DNA from: Tetrahymena elliotti 4EA
Taxonomy: Eukaryota > Ciliophora > Oligohymenophorea > Hymenostomatida > Tetrahymenidae
Direction of reading: 5' to 3'
Assembly: GCA_000231825.2 (NCBI GenBank)
Contig: JH720298.1
Location: 902,810 to 966,809 of the forward strand
DNA: 64,000 bases
The translations under genes and the position numbers were made by a program. Below the pieces are notes generated by a model. That model searched no databases. It was not told the origin of the DNA and saw only the letters and a list, made by a program, of their open reading frames with translations. Shown piece after piece: positions 1 through 12,815 of this stretch. Every line of letters begins with the position of its first letter. The first letter of the stretch is position 1.

Positions 1-884
1 TAGGAAATTTAAAGTAAGAAAAATCAAATGGAATAAATGGGATTGGAGGATGAATATATTTTTAATTCAGAGAAACAAAACGATGAAAATTAAGAGAAAG
101 AGTAAGCTAATTATATTAAATTAAATTTATTTATTTTTTATAAAAATAAAGTATAGATTAACCTAGTAGTGTTTATTCAACATAAAAAGACAATTAAAAA
201 TAATTTTAGATTGAAAATGCTTTTTGTTCATCACAATCTAATAGCAGATAAAGAAGAAAAAGCTCTGCTAAAAAAGAATTTTCAAAATTAATTAAAAATT
301 CTGAAAACTATCAAAATATGAACCAGAATGAAGATGAAGAAGAACAGAAAACAATGAGTTAGACTAAAGTAAATATTTATCCAAAAGAAAGTGTTGTTAA
401 TAATTATCAACAAAACTCAGCTTTAAATTAAATAGATAATATTGATAATTAATAGATTTAGTTAAAATAATTAAATACTTTCTATGGATAAAGATAAGAT
501 TCTTCTAACTAAGAAATTTAAAGTGGTATAAACAATAGGCTTTAATTGTTTCAAACTGACTATCAAATATATTTGTTAGAATAGTAATCTTTAAGTAAAG
601 ATAAGTAGAATTTTATTCCATCTAATTTGTGGTTTGAACATTTTGATCGATTAAAGAATTACTAAATTTACTTTCCAGATCACAATCTGAGTAATGTATT
701 ATTAAATTACAGAAAGCTTTAGTTGAGGACAATTAAAAAAAAAGTTTTAAAAAATATTAAATCTAACAAAATCTCTCAATCAATACTAAAAAAAGATAAA
801 TCTAAAAATATTTCAAATTCATACTTTGAATAATCTAATCTATCACTAAATCTCTTATCACCTTCTATAAATTTTAATATTTGA
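1..884 (+). CDS. 3' end of an Asn/Gln-rich protein gene (partial)
   Basis: The 5' end lies outside the window. From about 210 to the TGA at 882-884 one frame is open with TAA/TAG read as Gln. An intron lies upstream. The best-phased choices are 151-209 (59 nt, phase 0) or 102-244 (143 nt, donor GTAAGC, phase 2); both lead into the same downstream frame. The protein part is rich in Asn, Gln, Ser and Lys, then has a more ordered C-terminal stretch with the pattern FIPSNLWFEHFDRLKNY and YFPDHNLSNVL, followed by a basic tail. Similar tails occur after the cyclic-nucleotide-binding region of some ciliate cation channels as I recall them, but that is only a suspicion. No catalytic domain is visible, so I assign no function. 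The stop and the downstream frame are well supported; the exon boundary and the start are not. Confidence 0.6.
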
Positions 885-1469
885 TTTGATATTTGTAATT
901 TTGTTTTTTATTTGTTTTTATTATAAACAATAAAATTACATTCAATATTATATTTAATATTTTTGTATTTAATTAATGTATTTAAATCTGCTTCAATAAC
1001 TCTTTCTAAAAATATGAACTTTACTTTTTTTACTCCTTTTCAAAAAATAAATTCTCATTTGTAGTAAATCTTGCTTTATTTAGTAATACCTCTATTTCAA
1101 GAAAAACATAACTATTTTTGTTTCTTTCTTTTTCATGAGGTTAAGAAAAAAATAATAAATAATTTCATTTTGTCCTGAATAGTTTATTTTCATAAAGATG
1201 ATTAGTTCTTTTAGCTTGATTATATAGAAAAATTATCTACCTATCATTTTATTTTTTTAACATTAATTAAGAAGGTGTTTTATTATGGACTGATAAATAT
1301 TCACCTTATTTTAAACAAAAATTCATCAAATAATTAATTTTAACTAAAATTTTGATATTAGTAAAAAATTAAAATTTTTAAATTAAATTTCATAATACCT
1401 TAAATAAAATAAAAAAATACCTAAAATATTTATTTTAATTTTATTTAATATGATTTTCTAAAATAAAAG
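885..1469. other. AT-rich intergenic stretch
   Basis: No open frame with coding character on either strand. It separates the preceding TGA from the first recognisable LRR exon. Confidence 0.5.
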
Positions 1470-2035
1470 CTACAATTCAATTGGTAATGAAGGAGCATTA
1501 GAGATAGGATTAGGTTTAAGTAAATGCACTAAACTTATAAATTTAAAATGTTTGTTGAAGTAACTTTTATTTATTAGTCTAGAAAAATTTAATGATTGTC
1601 TTTATTTAATGTTTTTTTCTAAAATAATAGTAGCAATGAAATTGGGGAAGAAGGGGCATTAAAAATGATTGGGCTTAAGTAAATGCACCCAACTTACAAA
1701 TTTAGAATTTTACATGAAGTAACTTTTATTTATTATTTTTAGAAAAATTTAATGATAGTTTTTATTTAATGTTATTTTCTAAAATAAAAGCAACAATTAA
1801 ATTGGGAATGAAGGAGCATCAAAGATAGGACGAGGGTTAAGTAATTACACTCAACTTAAAACTTTAAAATTTTGCATTATGTACTTTTATTTATTACTTT
1901 TAGAGAAATTAGTGATAGTTTTTTTCACAATATTTTCTAAAATAAAAGGGGCAATGAAATTGAGGATGAATATTTGAGTATGGATCAACATATTTCTAAT
2001 ATCGATTCACTAAAAACTTTAGTATTAGGTTCTAC
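1470..2035 (+). pseudogene. Relic of an LRR gene: four LRR exons
   Basis: Four short blocks encode one ribonuclease-inhibitor-type leucine-rich repeat each: 1470-1559 (90 nt), 1631-1718 (88 nt), 1791-1880 (90 nt) and 1949-2035 (87 nt). Each is preceded by an AAAAG or TAG acceptor and the first three are followed by GTA donors, all phase 2. The first reads Y-N-S-I-G-N-E-G-A-L and then L-S-K-C-T-K-L. The introns are only about 70 nt and similar to each other. The second exon lacks 2 nt relative to its neighbours, which breaks the LRR frame. No start or terminal exon was found. The 90-nt, phase-2 design is the same as in the array at 13-17 kb, so both belong to one family. I read this as a decayed fragment; a working gene using another splice site cannot be excluded. 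Confidence 0.6.
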
Positions 2036-2446
2036 GTATAAATAAATTATTAAATACACCTCTTAATAAATAATAAAATAAATATAATAGAAACTATGAA
2101 AAATTTCTAAAATTGAGATAAATAATAAACTGTAGAAATATAAAGATATTACATCTCGAAGTAGAGGAGTAATAAATTAGTCTAACTTTGTTTAAATATT
2201 TAGATAAGCTAATTTTTAATTGGTTTAATCTAATATTTTTTATATAAAAAATAAGATAAGACTAAGAAGCAAAGAACAAAAGATTGGCATAGAAGATAAA
2301 AAGATTAGTTAATCTAAACATCAGTACTATTGATTTAATAATGAAAATTTTATTCATATAGTATATGATTAAGTTAAATGACATTCAGTATTAAAATTTG
2401 TGTGAGTGAGTATCTATCTTTTAAAATTGTTTGTTTAAATTTATTA

Positions 2447-3391
2447 GCAACAGCATCGGAAATATTGTATTAGCTTGCATTTCATCATAATTGTAATTAT
2501 CAGTATCCTTTCAGATATTCAAACATTTATGATTTCTATATGAGTTGTGCATGTTTTTTTAGATTTAATTTGCTACCTGATATAGCAGTAAAGTTTCACC
2601 ACAAATTAATTTAATTAAGATTCTTAATTCATCATTATAAATTGAGTTTTTTATTTGCTTGTAGAATATTGATCAATTAAGAATATAGATAGTGACTTTA
2701 ATTTTTTCCTGAAAAAATATTAGAAAAAATTAGTCTGCATATGATTTCTCTATTAACATTTTTAATACATCATCAAAAATAAATATTTGATAAAAAACAA
2801 AATTTAAAATATTAAAAGTCTTGAGATAAAATTATAAAATCTAAATAAAAGTTGATCAATTAATAAAGATTAAAATATAGCATTCAAAAGTATTAATCTC
2901 TCCACTTTTATTGTAGAAATTAGCTAAAGAAGAATAATTGAAATTCAGTGTTAGATTTAATTTTAGTAAGAACATATTTAGAAAATCAAAAGGGTAAAAA
3001 TCAATAAGAGAGTATTAAATAGAAAGAAATCTTCTCTTTACTCCTAAAAGTATGGTAAAGTATTCTTAAGATATCTGAGAGGATTTAAAAACCTTCAAGA
3101 TTATTTTTAGAAAAATTGCTTAATTAATCATGGTGAACCTGAATTATTAGTACTGGGAGTCATTTAAGGTCCTCTCTGCTTATTATTAATTGATGGTACA
3201 TTTAATGAAAAAAAATTTATTGATTTTCTTGAGAAGGGATTATTTTAGAATCAATAGATTGACTTAGAAGGTAAGAATAACTAAGTGGCACATAAAATTA
3301 AGGTTTTTAAGCAATACCTAGTGAGCCAGTAAATATCCTTTCTTAAATATTATTGAACCCAAATGGAGATGCATCAAAATGTTTTATGTGA
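2447..3391 (+). CDS. Unrecognised small gene, 5' structure uncertain
   Basis: Three exons can be phased: 2917-3054 (after TTGTAG), 3111-3270 and 3312-3391, with introns of 56 and 41 nt and a TGA at 3389-3391. The encoded C-terminal part of about 126 residues contains INHGEPELLVLGVIQGPLCL and then LLLIDGTFNEKKFIDFLEKG, ending near SEPVNILSQILLNPNGD. An upstream frame, open from 2447 to TGA 2693-2695 after an AG acceptor, may be another exon; it contains YQYPFRYSNIYDFYMSC. I do not recognise a family. A second open frame follows at about 3312-3532 (for example NPIISDAAFFSQGCC), so a frameshifted or alternatively spliced gene is also possible. Treat this as a probable gene fragment or decaying gene. 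Confidence 0.35.
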
Positions 3392-4309
3392 AAAGAGATA
3401 CTATATTAAATCCAATCATATCTGATGCTGCATTTTTCTCTTAAGGATGCTGTTTCATAGAAATTTTAAATATATTATATGCACATAGAATATTAACAGT
3501 ACTTGATACTGAAGGAAAAAGTATTCATTATTGAATTTATTATTAGTATCCGTTACATTTTCATTCATGTATTACATTTCATTATTATTAAAAATAATAG
3601 ACAAGTACATTTTTTTCAAAAATGGTATTTCTCCTATCTAAAAGAATTTTAAACAAAAGTGACTTTGATTATTTTAGTAAAAATATTAATTTGAGGCTGT
3701 GATCAACATAACAACTTATTTTTAAAAACATACAACACCATACATTGTAAAAATATTTAGATTAAAGTTAGAAAGAAACTTCTGATTTATCTCATATTGT
3801 AACTACTTTAGTTAAAAATAAAATAAACATAAAATAAATGGTCCTAAAATTTCCAAATTGAACATGAGACAAAAATTTATTGTTGTCAAATAAAAGGTTT
3901 TAAAATATTAATAATTTATGATTAATCTTCAAAAATAGTTACTTTTTATATACTTGATAAGATGATAAATTTCTTAGTAGCAAGATAGATTATTGACTCA
4001 ATTGATTAATTATATTTCATTAGACATTTTTGAAGTTTAAGTTGTGATAATTTTTAGTTTTTTAGTGAATGGGTCTTTTAAATTATTAAAAATTATTAAT
4101 GCATTATTAAGATGTCAAGAAAGAAGGTAAAAGAGAATAATATACTATTTTTAACAATAATAAGTTAGAGTTATAAATATTATAAAGCAAGTCTTCATTT
4201 AATTAAAAAGTAATACTTTTAAATAATTAATATTGCTTTTCAAGACAAATTGATTATATCTAAAAGGAAAGAAAGAATAAAGCAGACATTTCAAGTTTTT
4301 TATAACAAA
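3392..4309. other. AT-rich intergenic stretch
   Basis: Apart from the short leftover open frame to about 3532 there is nothing with coding character. It contains the 5' flank of the histidine kinase gene. No regulatory motif could be assigned. Confidence 0.45.
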
Positions 4310-7300
4310 ATGAAAATAAGTAGAGAGTAAATAAGATCTAAAAAATATATTATAATTATTTTTTATTTTAATTTTGCGATAATAATAAATTTATTGGTTT
4401 AGTTTCCATATTCAAATTCAGATTCATAAAATTAGTAATCTAGCAATATTTCTAATGATCAAAGTAGTAATAATGTCTAATAATAATCAATCTATAAATT
4501 TGAAGATTGCTAATCTTAAATTTGTGGAGGAATTTGTTTTGGTGGTTACATAGCTGCTTTAGTTCTTATAAATAGCATTTTCATATTTAAATTTAATTAG
4601 CATAACCAAAGATTAGGCTTTTATGTGAAGTAGAGTTTGTTAGCAATTTCACTTCTACTTATAATTATTGTTATTAATTTAAACCCATCATATTCATTAC
4701 CTTTAGATTATACATGCAAATATATATTAGAGGATAGTATATGCTATTTTAAATAGTCTTTGTTTTTTAGCTTGTAATATTAGATGAACTTACTGTCTTT
4801 ATATGCTCTGATTGCTTAGCTAGAAGTAACTGCATTCTAGATTATTTTACTTTTCATCAATAAAGTCTACTTTATTTACATTAGAATGGAAGTTTACAAC
4901 TTAAATTATTGCAATTAGATTCTTTTTTTGGGAATTAATATTTCAAGTATTAGTCTATTTATATTACTAAAGAAATTTCAAAAAATGGAAATTTTAAAAG
5001 ACTAAGTAGAGAATCTAGCAAATTTTTTAAATAGAAATTCATAAGCTAAAATAGATCCTAAATTATTCTTATCTTGCCCTTAGTTATAAAATTATAGAGA
5101 GTAAGTAAATAATAAATGCTTGAATTTAAGTTTTTCTAACAATGAATAAGATACTGGATACTTTAATAACATTAAAAACTAAGATGTTTCATATATGTCA
5201 TAAGGATTTTAAGGAAAAGAAACTTTAATTTTTTTAACAAGTAGGCCTATGAGCTCACACAAACAAATTTTAGCCAGAGAGTAAATGAATGACTCTGTCT
5301 AAGAATTAAGTGAGAAATAATAAAATGAAAAATTATAATAATCTAATAGATTAGAAATGATTTCATTTTCTGAAAACCCAATGAGCAGAAGCTGCGGGAA
5401 ATAAAATATAGCGACTTCAATTTTTTAATAAAAGAAAAGACATGACGAAGAGAATATGAGTTAAAAAAGAATAAATGAAAACAAAATTTAAAACATTTTT
5501 TAAAACTAAAACAATTAAAATAACAATAAAAAAATAAATATTTATGAATACTGTTAAGATTCATCTCCATTTATAAAGTAAAAGAATACTACTTTAAAGT
5601 ATGTGAATTCTGTTTATGAGTATGGTGGAAATAGTAATAATAAAAATACAGGAATAAGTATTTAGTAATTTGATACACATCAAGATAATTTATATGATAA
5701 AAGAACATCAATTAAATATCACTTATAACAGAACCCTAACAATTAAAAAAAATAAAAGTCAAAAATGCAAAAAAATAATGAACCTTCGAATAATTAAGAA
5801 CTCAGGAATAGAACTCCTAGTATATTTTATAAAAGATGCAAATCTATGGATAATTAAAACCAAAAATAAAACAAAATTAATGTTTTTAATTAAATGGAAT
5901 AAGTTAAAGAAGAATAATCTTTGAATGATGAAAGTCATGGCAATTTGTAAAATACATTCAATAGTAGGTCTTATAAAGATAGCGAATATGCCTCAAATCT
6001 TAATCTTGCTCTCAAAAATATTCCTAATATCTATCAAGTTTTTTTTAATTTTTTTCCAGAGGGGTAATTTAATTTCTTTATTTTCTCTTCAATTAAAATA
6101 AAAACAAATTTTAAAATTTCCAATTAAAATTAAAAATATAATCTTAAATTATTTTAACCCATTATTTTAAAAGAAAAATAAAAAAATAATTATAAATTAG
6201 AATAATTTTTATGGATTATGAAATGAATATAGTGTACAGCAACAAATCAAGTCTTTTGCTTTTAGATTGTTCTGATATAAATTAGCTAAAAGAAGCTATT
6301 TCTAATTTACCAAATTTGAAATCTGAGATAAATTAGACATATTTTGGAAATGAAATGCATCTTGATGCTAACAAAAACAAGGCTAGCTTTGACTCTTTTA
6401 GAAACCTAACATTAGCTAGTGTGCATTAAATGCACGAATAAAACAATTTTAATAATTAATATGTATCAAATTATCAAAGTAATAACACATTAGATAAAAG
6501 TAATTTTTCACACTAAATACCTACATTTAATAGTGATGATTCTTCCAAAAAAGCATATTTTAAAACACCAATGGGTTTGCTTACAAATCATCAAAGGATA
6601 ACATAGTTTAATGAAAATAATTCATATTAAAGTAATAAGATAGATAAAAGTAGCAACCAGTAATATTTACTCTATGAAATACAAAAAAATCTCATCAAAA
6701 CTCAATAATTAATTACATAAAATAGATTCGATAATCCAGAAACAAACATGATTTTAAATGAAACAATAGTCATTCGTTCTAAGCTTAAGAAAGTTGATTC
6801 AAGCACTACTCCTAAATCAAATACATAACACCAAAGTAATTCTTTTGGCTTTATCTAGCATTAAGCAAATTTAAATTAAAACAATTCTATCGCTTCAATA
6901 AAAAATTAAAGCTTTAACAGTAACAATATTAATAATGGGAACAGCAATAATAGCCCTAATGTAACATATATTAATAATTTATATCCGGTAAATAATAGCT
7001 CTCCTGTAATAACTACTAGTAATCAGTATACAGTTTAAAAAGAAAGAACAAATAGTTTCTAAATGGGGCCTATCTAGAGCAGTATATACACAAGCACATT
7101 TAGCAATAATAACAATAACCTAAATCCTACAAGTCCACTATCTTTTTAAATGAATGGAAATCATGTGCATTAATCACAAATTCACCAAGCAAGTAATAAT
7201 TTAACTAGTAGCTATAACATAAATCAAAGCAATAATATAATTAATTAAAACTAATTAACCCAACAATCAACTGCTTCACCTCGTAGAAATCAGATTACCA

Positions 7301-9962
7301 AATCAAATGGTTAGTATAATATAAATTAACCTTCTGCTGTTGGATATTACAATATTTACAGCCCAAGTTTTATTAACTTTCAAATTTCTTAATAATGTAT
7401 TGATAAAACAAATTCACCTAATCAAGAACCTCCTTCTGAATAAAGAGATTTTGATATAAGCCTTTTTCCATCAATTATAGAAGGAAAACCAATGGTATTA
7501 TTGATGGTAAGAGATGTAACACATAGAAAATATATACAACATTTAAAATATGCAAATCTTTAAAAATAATAAATTGTTTCATATCTTTCACATGAGTTGA
7601 GAAATCCTCTTAATTGTATTATTAATGTCCTTGATACAGCTGATTATGATATTTAAGCTTTGAAAAAAGTATAATAAAATCAGGTAGACATAGCTGAAAT
7701 TTAGAACAATATTGCAACAGCTTTATAAAATTCAAAATATATTTTAAATTTATCAAACGATTACCTTGATATGGCTAGGATTAAGGCAGATTAATTTAAA
7801 CTTAATATCTAGCCTTTCAATCTTTTGAATCTATTAAATGATTGTATAAAATTATTTAGTATCTAAGCTTATAAAGTAAACACAGAAATAATACTAAGAA
7901 ATAAATAAATACAGAACTCTTTCTATGTTGATTCTACCAATTAATTTAAAAATATTATCTATAGTGACCAAGAACGTATCAAATAAGTTGTAATTAATTT
8001 GATATCCAATGCATTAAAATTCACACATAATGGACGCATTTTTATTTATTCAGAATACGGTTCAATCAATTCTGTTCAAGTTTCTATTAAAGACACAGGA
8101 ATTGGAATAGAAAAAAGTAAACTTAAGTAACTCTTCAAAGCCTTTGGTAAAATTGATGATGAAGAAACATAAAATTATAATTAGCAAGGAGTTGGTTTAG
8201 GTTTACTGATATCTAATATGCTAAGTATTTAATTAGGAAAACCACCTGCTATTGAAAATGTGAATCCTCAAAACAATTAAAATATAAACTCAAATAGCTT
8301 AATGAACATCAATGTCAGCACTTAAAGTATTCAATAAAATGTAAAGTTTGATAAAGGCTTGAAAGTAGAAAGTGAAAAAGGAATAGGATCTACATTTACT
8401 CTTACAATAACAGATCATAATCCTTACTATAAACACAATAAAATACTAGCAAAACAAGCAATATAACAAATAGTAGAAACACAAGAATCGTCTGCTCTGC
8501 TTTCACAATCATTATATGAAGCACACTTACCAAAAAAATAAAAATCAGAATTAGATCAAAATGCAAATAAGAAATTAAAATCTAATTTTCCAAATCTCTC
8601 TAACAGTGCTAAGAAAAGCTATTCTAAAATACCTTGTTTCCATAGTGAGTCAGATTTAGAAAGTAAGCCCTAAAAAAGTTACAAAAAATTGTATAAAGAT
8701 ACAAATTAATCTGCTGAGAAGATATAATCTTTCCCATAACTAGATTTAAAAAATGACTAAAGTAGATTGCCAACAACCTAAGAATATAAGAGCTACTGTT
8801 CAATGACTTATATCTCTTTAACTGAATTGTAAGAAAACCCCTCTCATCTTAGGCAAAAATTAAAGAAAAAAAATACATTTTCAAACTAAATTTCTCAGCC
8901 TTTAACAAAAGATGACAATAATAATAAAATAGAATTAAAAAACTAAAATTTATCAAATCAAGCATCTTTTATTTTAAACAATTAAACAGCTAATTCCTAA
9001 TTTATATGCAATAATTAATAAATCAAATCAAACTCTCTAGCAAATATTGTTAAACAAGGTCCTGAAATAAAAAATAAATTCATTGAAACAAGCATTAATA
9101 TGGAAAATTCAAAAATTAATTAAGACTTCTAAACTCTCACTTCATTTAGAAATTTTAAACTCTAAAGGGATTTACCTTCTCTATCTCCTAAATCCCCATT
9201 TAAATATTAAACAATGTAATTTAGATTTATTTTATTTCTTAATTTCTACATTTTGATCTTTTAGTAAAAACTTATATTTAAACTTCTTCTTAAAAAATAA
9301 AAAGGATAACTTCTAAATATGGCAGACAAATTTTCAATTTTTAAGGAGATTAAATCTAGTAAAGGAATGAATAGATTCTTATTGTTGATGATAATGTTTT
9401 TTGCTGTGAAGCTTTAAAAAATATTATTGAGAAACGATTTGGAGTAAGTTGTATGATCTGCTATTCTGCTACAAAAGCTGTTGAAATAGTCAAATAAAGA
9501 TTTGTTAGCTTTTAATCACCAGAAAGAGAAAAGAAAAATTTTATTAATGGATTTGATAATTTAATAACCAAAGAATAAAGACAAGAAGAATAATTGGGTA
9601 AGAGAGATGAAGAAACAGAATAAATAGAAAATAGTTAGTTAGATATATAAGATGATTAATTAACCAACGAAATCTATGATAACAGATTCTTTAAGTTCAT
9701 ATTCTTAGATATTAACATGCCTGATGTAAATGGTTTTGAGGGTTTATACTAAATTAAAAGTTTTTTACACTAAGTTTATCCAAATTTCTCTTCAAAGTGT
9801 AAAATAGTTGGATGCTCTGGGATTGATGAAAATTTCCTTACAGATTAAAGCTATACATAGAATAATCCATAAGCTTAATTTGATAATTTCCTCATAAAAC
9901 CTGTCTTAAAAGAAAAACTTATCGAATTCTTTGCAGCCTATTAGATAAATATCATTAATTGA
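4310..9962 (+). CDS. Membrane hybrid sensor histidine kinase with PAS domain
   Basis: Three exons, 4310-6063, 6201-9215 and 9305-9962, keep phase and give about 1808 residues. The start is ATG in an AACAAAATG context. The N-terminus is membrane-embedded: hydrophobic segments at residues 13-30, 71-93 and about 107-123, and two more before residue 250. A PAS domain starts at PEG 583-585, exactly where intron 1 (137 nt) falls, and continues as GIIFMDYEMNIVYSNK. Its last strand, MVLLMVRDVTHRKY near residue 1016, comes only after about 400 Asn/Gln/Ser-rich residues. The HisKA box SHELRNPLNCI carries the phospho-accepting His1049. The ATPase boxes are NLISNALKFT, DTGIGIEKSKLKQLF and GVGLGLLISNML. 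The receiver has Asp1618/1619, the phospho-acceptor Asp1725 in FLDINMPDVNGFEG, and Lys1788. All residues needed for a His-to-Asp phosphorelay are present. Ciliates have expanded families of such kinases; the ligand is unknown. Confidence 0.93.
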
Positions 9963-10632
9963 ATAAAATAGTCTAATATTAAAAAATAGGTCATCTCATA
10001 ATTTTTAATTGTTAAAATAGTAATTTATACTTAGAGATTTCCATGTTTGTTAGTTAAATAAAATTTACTATTTACTTAAAAAGTTTATCATATTTTTTAC
10101 ATACCCCATCACTTCCCCAAAAAACTTTCCAAAACTTTGATTAAAATCTTAAAAAAAAAGTATAAAGCCAAAAAAATACTTTTAAAAAAATAAATAAATA
10201 ATTATACTTTTAATAAAATTTCATAGTATATATTATAAATATAAAGTAAAAAAAGGAGGAATGCTACTAAACATTCCATTTTTAAATTAAATCTTATTGA
10301 AATTCCGCTGAGATAATCAATCCAATCAGATATGATCATACTCATAATTCAAGCATAAAATACTGGCAAGATGTAAAAAATTAAATGAAAATATTTTGAC
10401 AATAATTGTCATAGAATAAATCAAAAGCATCAATTAATTATTTTAACTAAATACATTTAAAAATAGCAAATATTATTAAAAAACTGGCTTTGATCAAAAA
10501 AAATAATATAGAAATAAGGTTTTATTAGTTAGCTTTTTCCAATTAATATCTAAAAAAATATTCATATTGTTTTTTTGGTAAAAAGTAAAAAAAAATATTA
10601 AAAGGTAGTAATAGAAATTAAAGAAATTAGAA
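9963..10632. other. Intergenic stretch between kinase and LRR gene
   Basis: AT-rich. No coding frame was found. Tracts of TAA/TAG triplets just before 10633 stay open in the LRR frame, so an earlier start for the next gene is possible. Confidence 0.4.
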
Positions 10633-12509
10633 ATGATTTAAGAACATTTGTTTGACATAGAATAGTAAATATTAAAGCTTAAATTTGTAAGATTATTAAA
10701 GTTATTATGCTACTAATAGGATAAAGAATTAAATATTTATTGTCCCTCTTAGAATTTTTATGAGAGACGTTAATTTAAAACCTTCTGTTCAAAAAAATGT
10801 GTAGATAGTTTTGAATGGGTAATGATTACAAAAATTTACAATTTTAAAAAATAAATTTAAAATAAAAACAGCTTCATAAGTAAGATTTAAGCTAGTCATT
10901 TAGAATCTATTGGAGAGGGAATTGCAGAATTAGAAAATGTTCATATCTTTAAGTTTTCTTTTGGAGCTATTGAGATTTTAAATGTAACTTGATAGATCAA
11001 AGTAGACATTAGCTTATTCTATTATTTTAAATAAAGATGTTTTTAGAGGCATAGTATTAGTAAGGGCAAGCTAAATTAAAGAAATTACAGATTAATACCA
11101 AGATAAATGACCAATCTTTTGAAAAGTTTTGCTAGCATTTAAAAACTTTCATATAAAAAAATAAAGATACATTAAAGTCTTTTTATCTAGACATTCCTAA
11201 GTAAAGAAAAATAATATTTTTAAATAATTAACCAAGTTTTATTATTTTAATAAGTCTTTGCAATGTGACATCTTAAAGTTTGATTGCTTTAAGCTAGAGC
11301 TTATCTTTACTGTAAAGCTGCCATAATCTTGAAGAATTATAATTAGGCTTAGCTCACTGGAATGTTTAAGAGTACTTTGATGAAAGCTTTCCAAATCTTA
11401 GCTAAAGCTTATTATAAATTTTTAATTCTACAAAAATCAAAAAACTAACTTTAAATTTTGCAGGGTAATATTACTTATTAAGATAAACAATTATTAAATA
11501 CCATTGTTTAAAATAAGGTGGAATATTACTAATGTTTCTATACAATCATTGTCTGGTGCTTTATCAGCTTTTAAAGAAGTTCAAAGTCTTTAAGAGCTTA
11601 ACTTAAATTTTACATTGTAAAATATAAGATTTTTATATACAAAATTATAAAATTCTAATTATTAAATCTTAGAGTTTTTAGATGTTAGCAATCAGCAGTT
11701 GATTCTCTTGAATAAGCATTTAACAGAATTTTTCCATTTAATAAGCTTAGTAAATTGTATATTTGCTTGAACAGGTAATTTATAAGTAATATTTAGATTT
11801 ATGATTAAATGAAATACTCATTCAGATAAGTCATTAATGTTTTTAATATTTCATTAATTTTGTAAAATAAAATATTATAAAAACTTTTAATTTAAAAACA
11901 TAATTATTTTAATTGATTTATCTAATTTAACCAAGTTATTGAGTGCTTATTTATTTTAAAGATTCATAAATAGATTATAAATTACAAAATTTAATTTGAA
12001 AAGAAATTGTTTGCTTAAATTTAAATAATTCTTATTTTAAAAAAAGTTGGGAATTTTAGAAGTTAGATGGACTTTCTAAAACATTTTTAAATTTAAAAAA
12101 TGTTGAAAAACTATGTCTTTCTTTAAATTCTAAGTATCATTTAATTGATTAATCAGAAGAGAGTACAACGTTTATGAAGAATATTCTTTAGCTAATTTAA
12201 CAAAACAAATATAAAATTCTGACCATACAGTTTTCGAAGTAAATATTTTAATTGAAAACTAATTTATATTTATCTTAAAAATATTAAAGATGTGACTAAA
12301 ATTCTCAATAAGTCTTAAAGGATATTGAAAAAATAATTAAGAAAAGAAATTATTAACTCAATATCTTGGTAAACCAATGTTATACTTTTAAATGTCATAA
12401 CAGCGATTTTTATAGAAAAGAAATTATGTGGGATACAATGAATTTGATAAATAAAGATTTTGAATAATACTTATCTATTGATAATAACATTAATTTTACT
12501 TTTAATTGA
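10633..12509 (+). CDS. LRR-like repeat protein, seven exons
   Basis: Exons 10633-10983, 11037-11200, 11255-11464, 11518-11616, 11673-11774, 12047-12238 and 12290-12509 join in phase to about 445 residues. Introns are 51-56 nt except one of 272 nt. The N-terminal 100 residues contain several Cys (IYCPSQNFYERR then FCSKKC) but no domain I know. From exon 3 on, units of about 30 residues recur with the pattern S-L-x-x-A-L-(x)n-L-x-x-L-x-L-x-L-N, for example SIQSLSGALSAFKEVQSLQE and AVDSLEQAFNRIFPFNKLSK. The C-terminal exon breaks the pattern (NILVNQCYTFKCHNSDFYRK) and ends DNNINFTFN. Such repeats usually make solenoid protein-binding surfaces. Partners are unknown. The start could be further upstream, and the 272-nt intron could hide another exon. 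Confidence 0.72.
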
Positions 12510-12815
12510 GTAACATATTTATTTTTGTATGCTTCTTTTAAATATCCATTATGTTTTTAAAAATTTTTAATTATATTTTTTTAAAAAATTTAATTAATAT
12601 TTACAATAATTTAATTTTTTTAAAAGTATTTGATGCTTGGTTTATTTATAAAAAATTAACTGTATAATCTATTTTTTTATTGTCAATTTCAGATTAATTC
12701 CATTTTTTTAGATTTTGCAAAGTTTAGTTTGAAATAGTAAATCTAATTTTTAGATTCTTTATTTAATTAATTCATATTCAATTTCTTATCTAAACAAATT
12801 TTGAAATAAAAATAA
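12510..12815. other. Intergenic gap between the two LRR genes
   Basis: About 300 nt of AT-rich sequence without coding character. It must hold the 3' end of the upstream transcript and the promoter of the LRR array gene. Confidence 0.4.

Noticed and set aside
5670..5924. Plus-strand ORF of 84 codons
   Set aside because: It lies in another frame of exon 1 of the histidine kinase, which is open in its own frame throughout.
10108..10120. CCCCAAAA-like words, possible telomere or break site
   Set aside because: They are single occurrences, not tandem C4A2 repeats, and genes continue on both sides.
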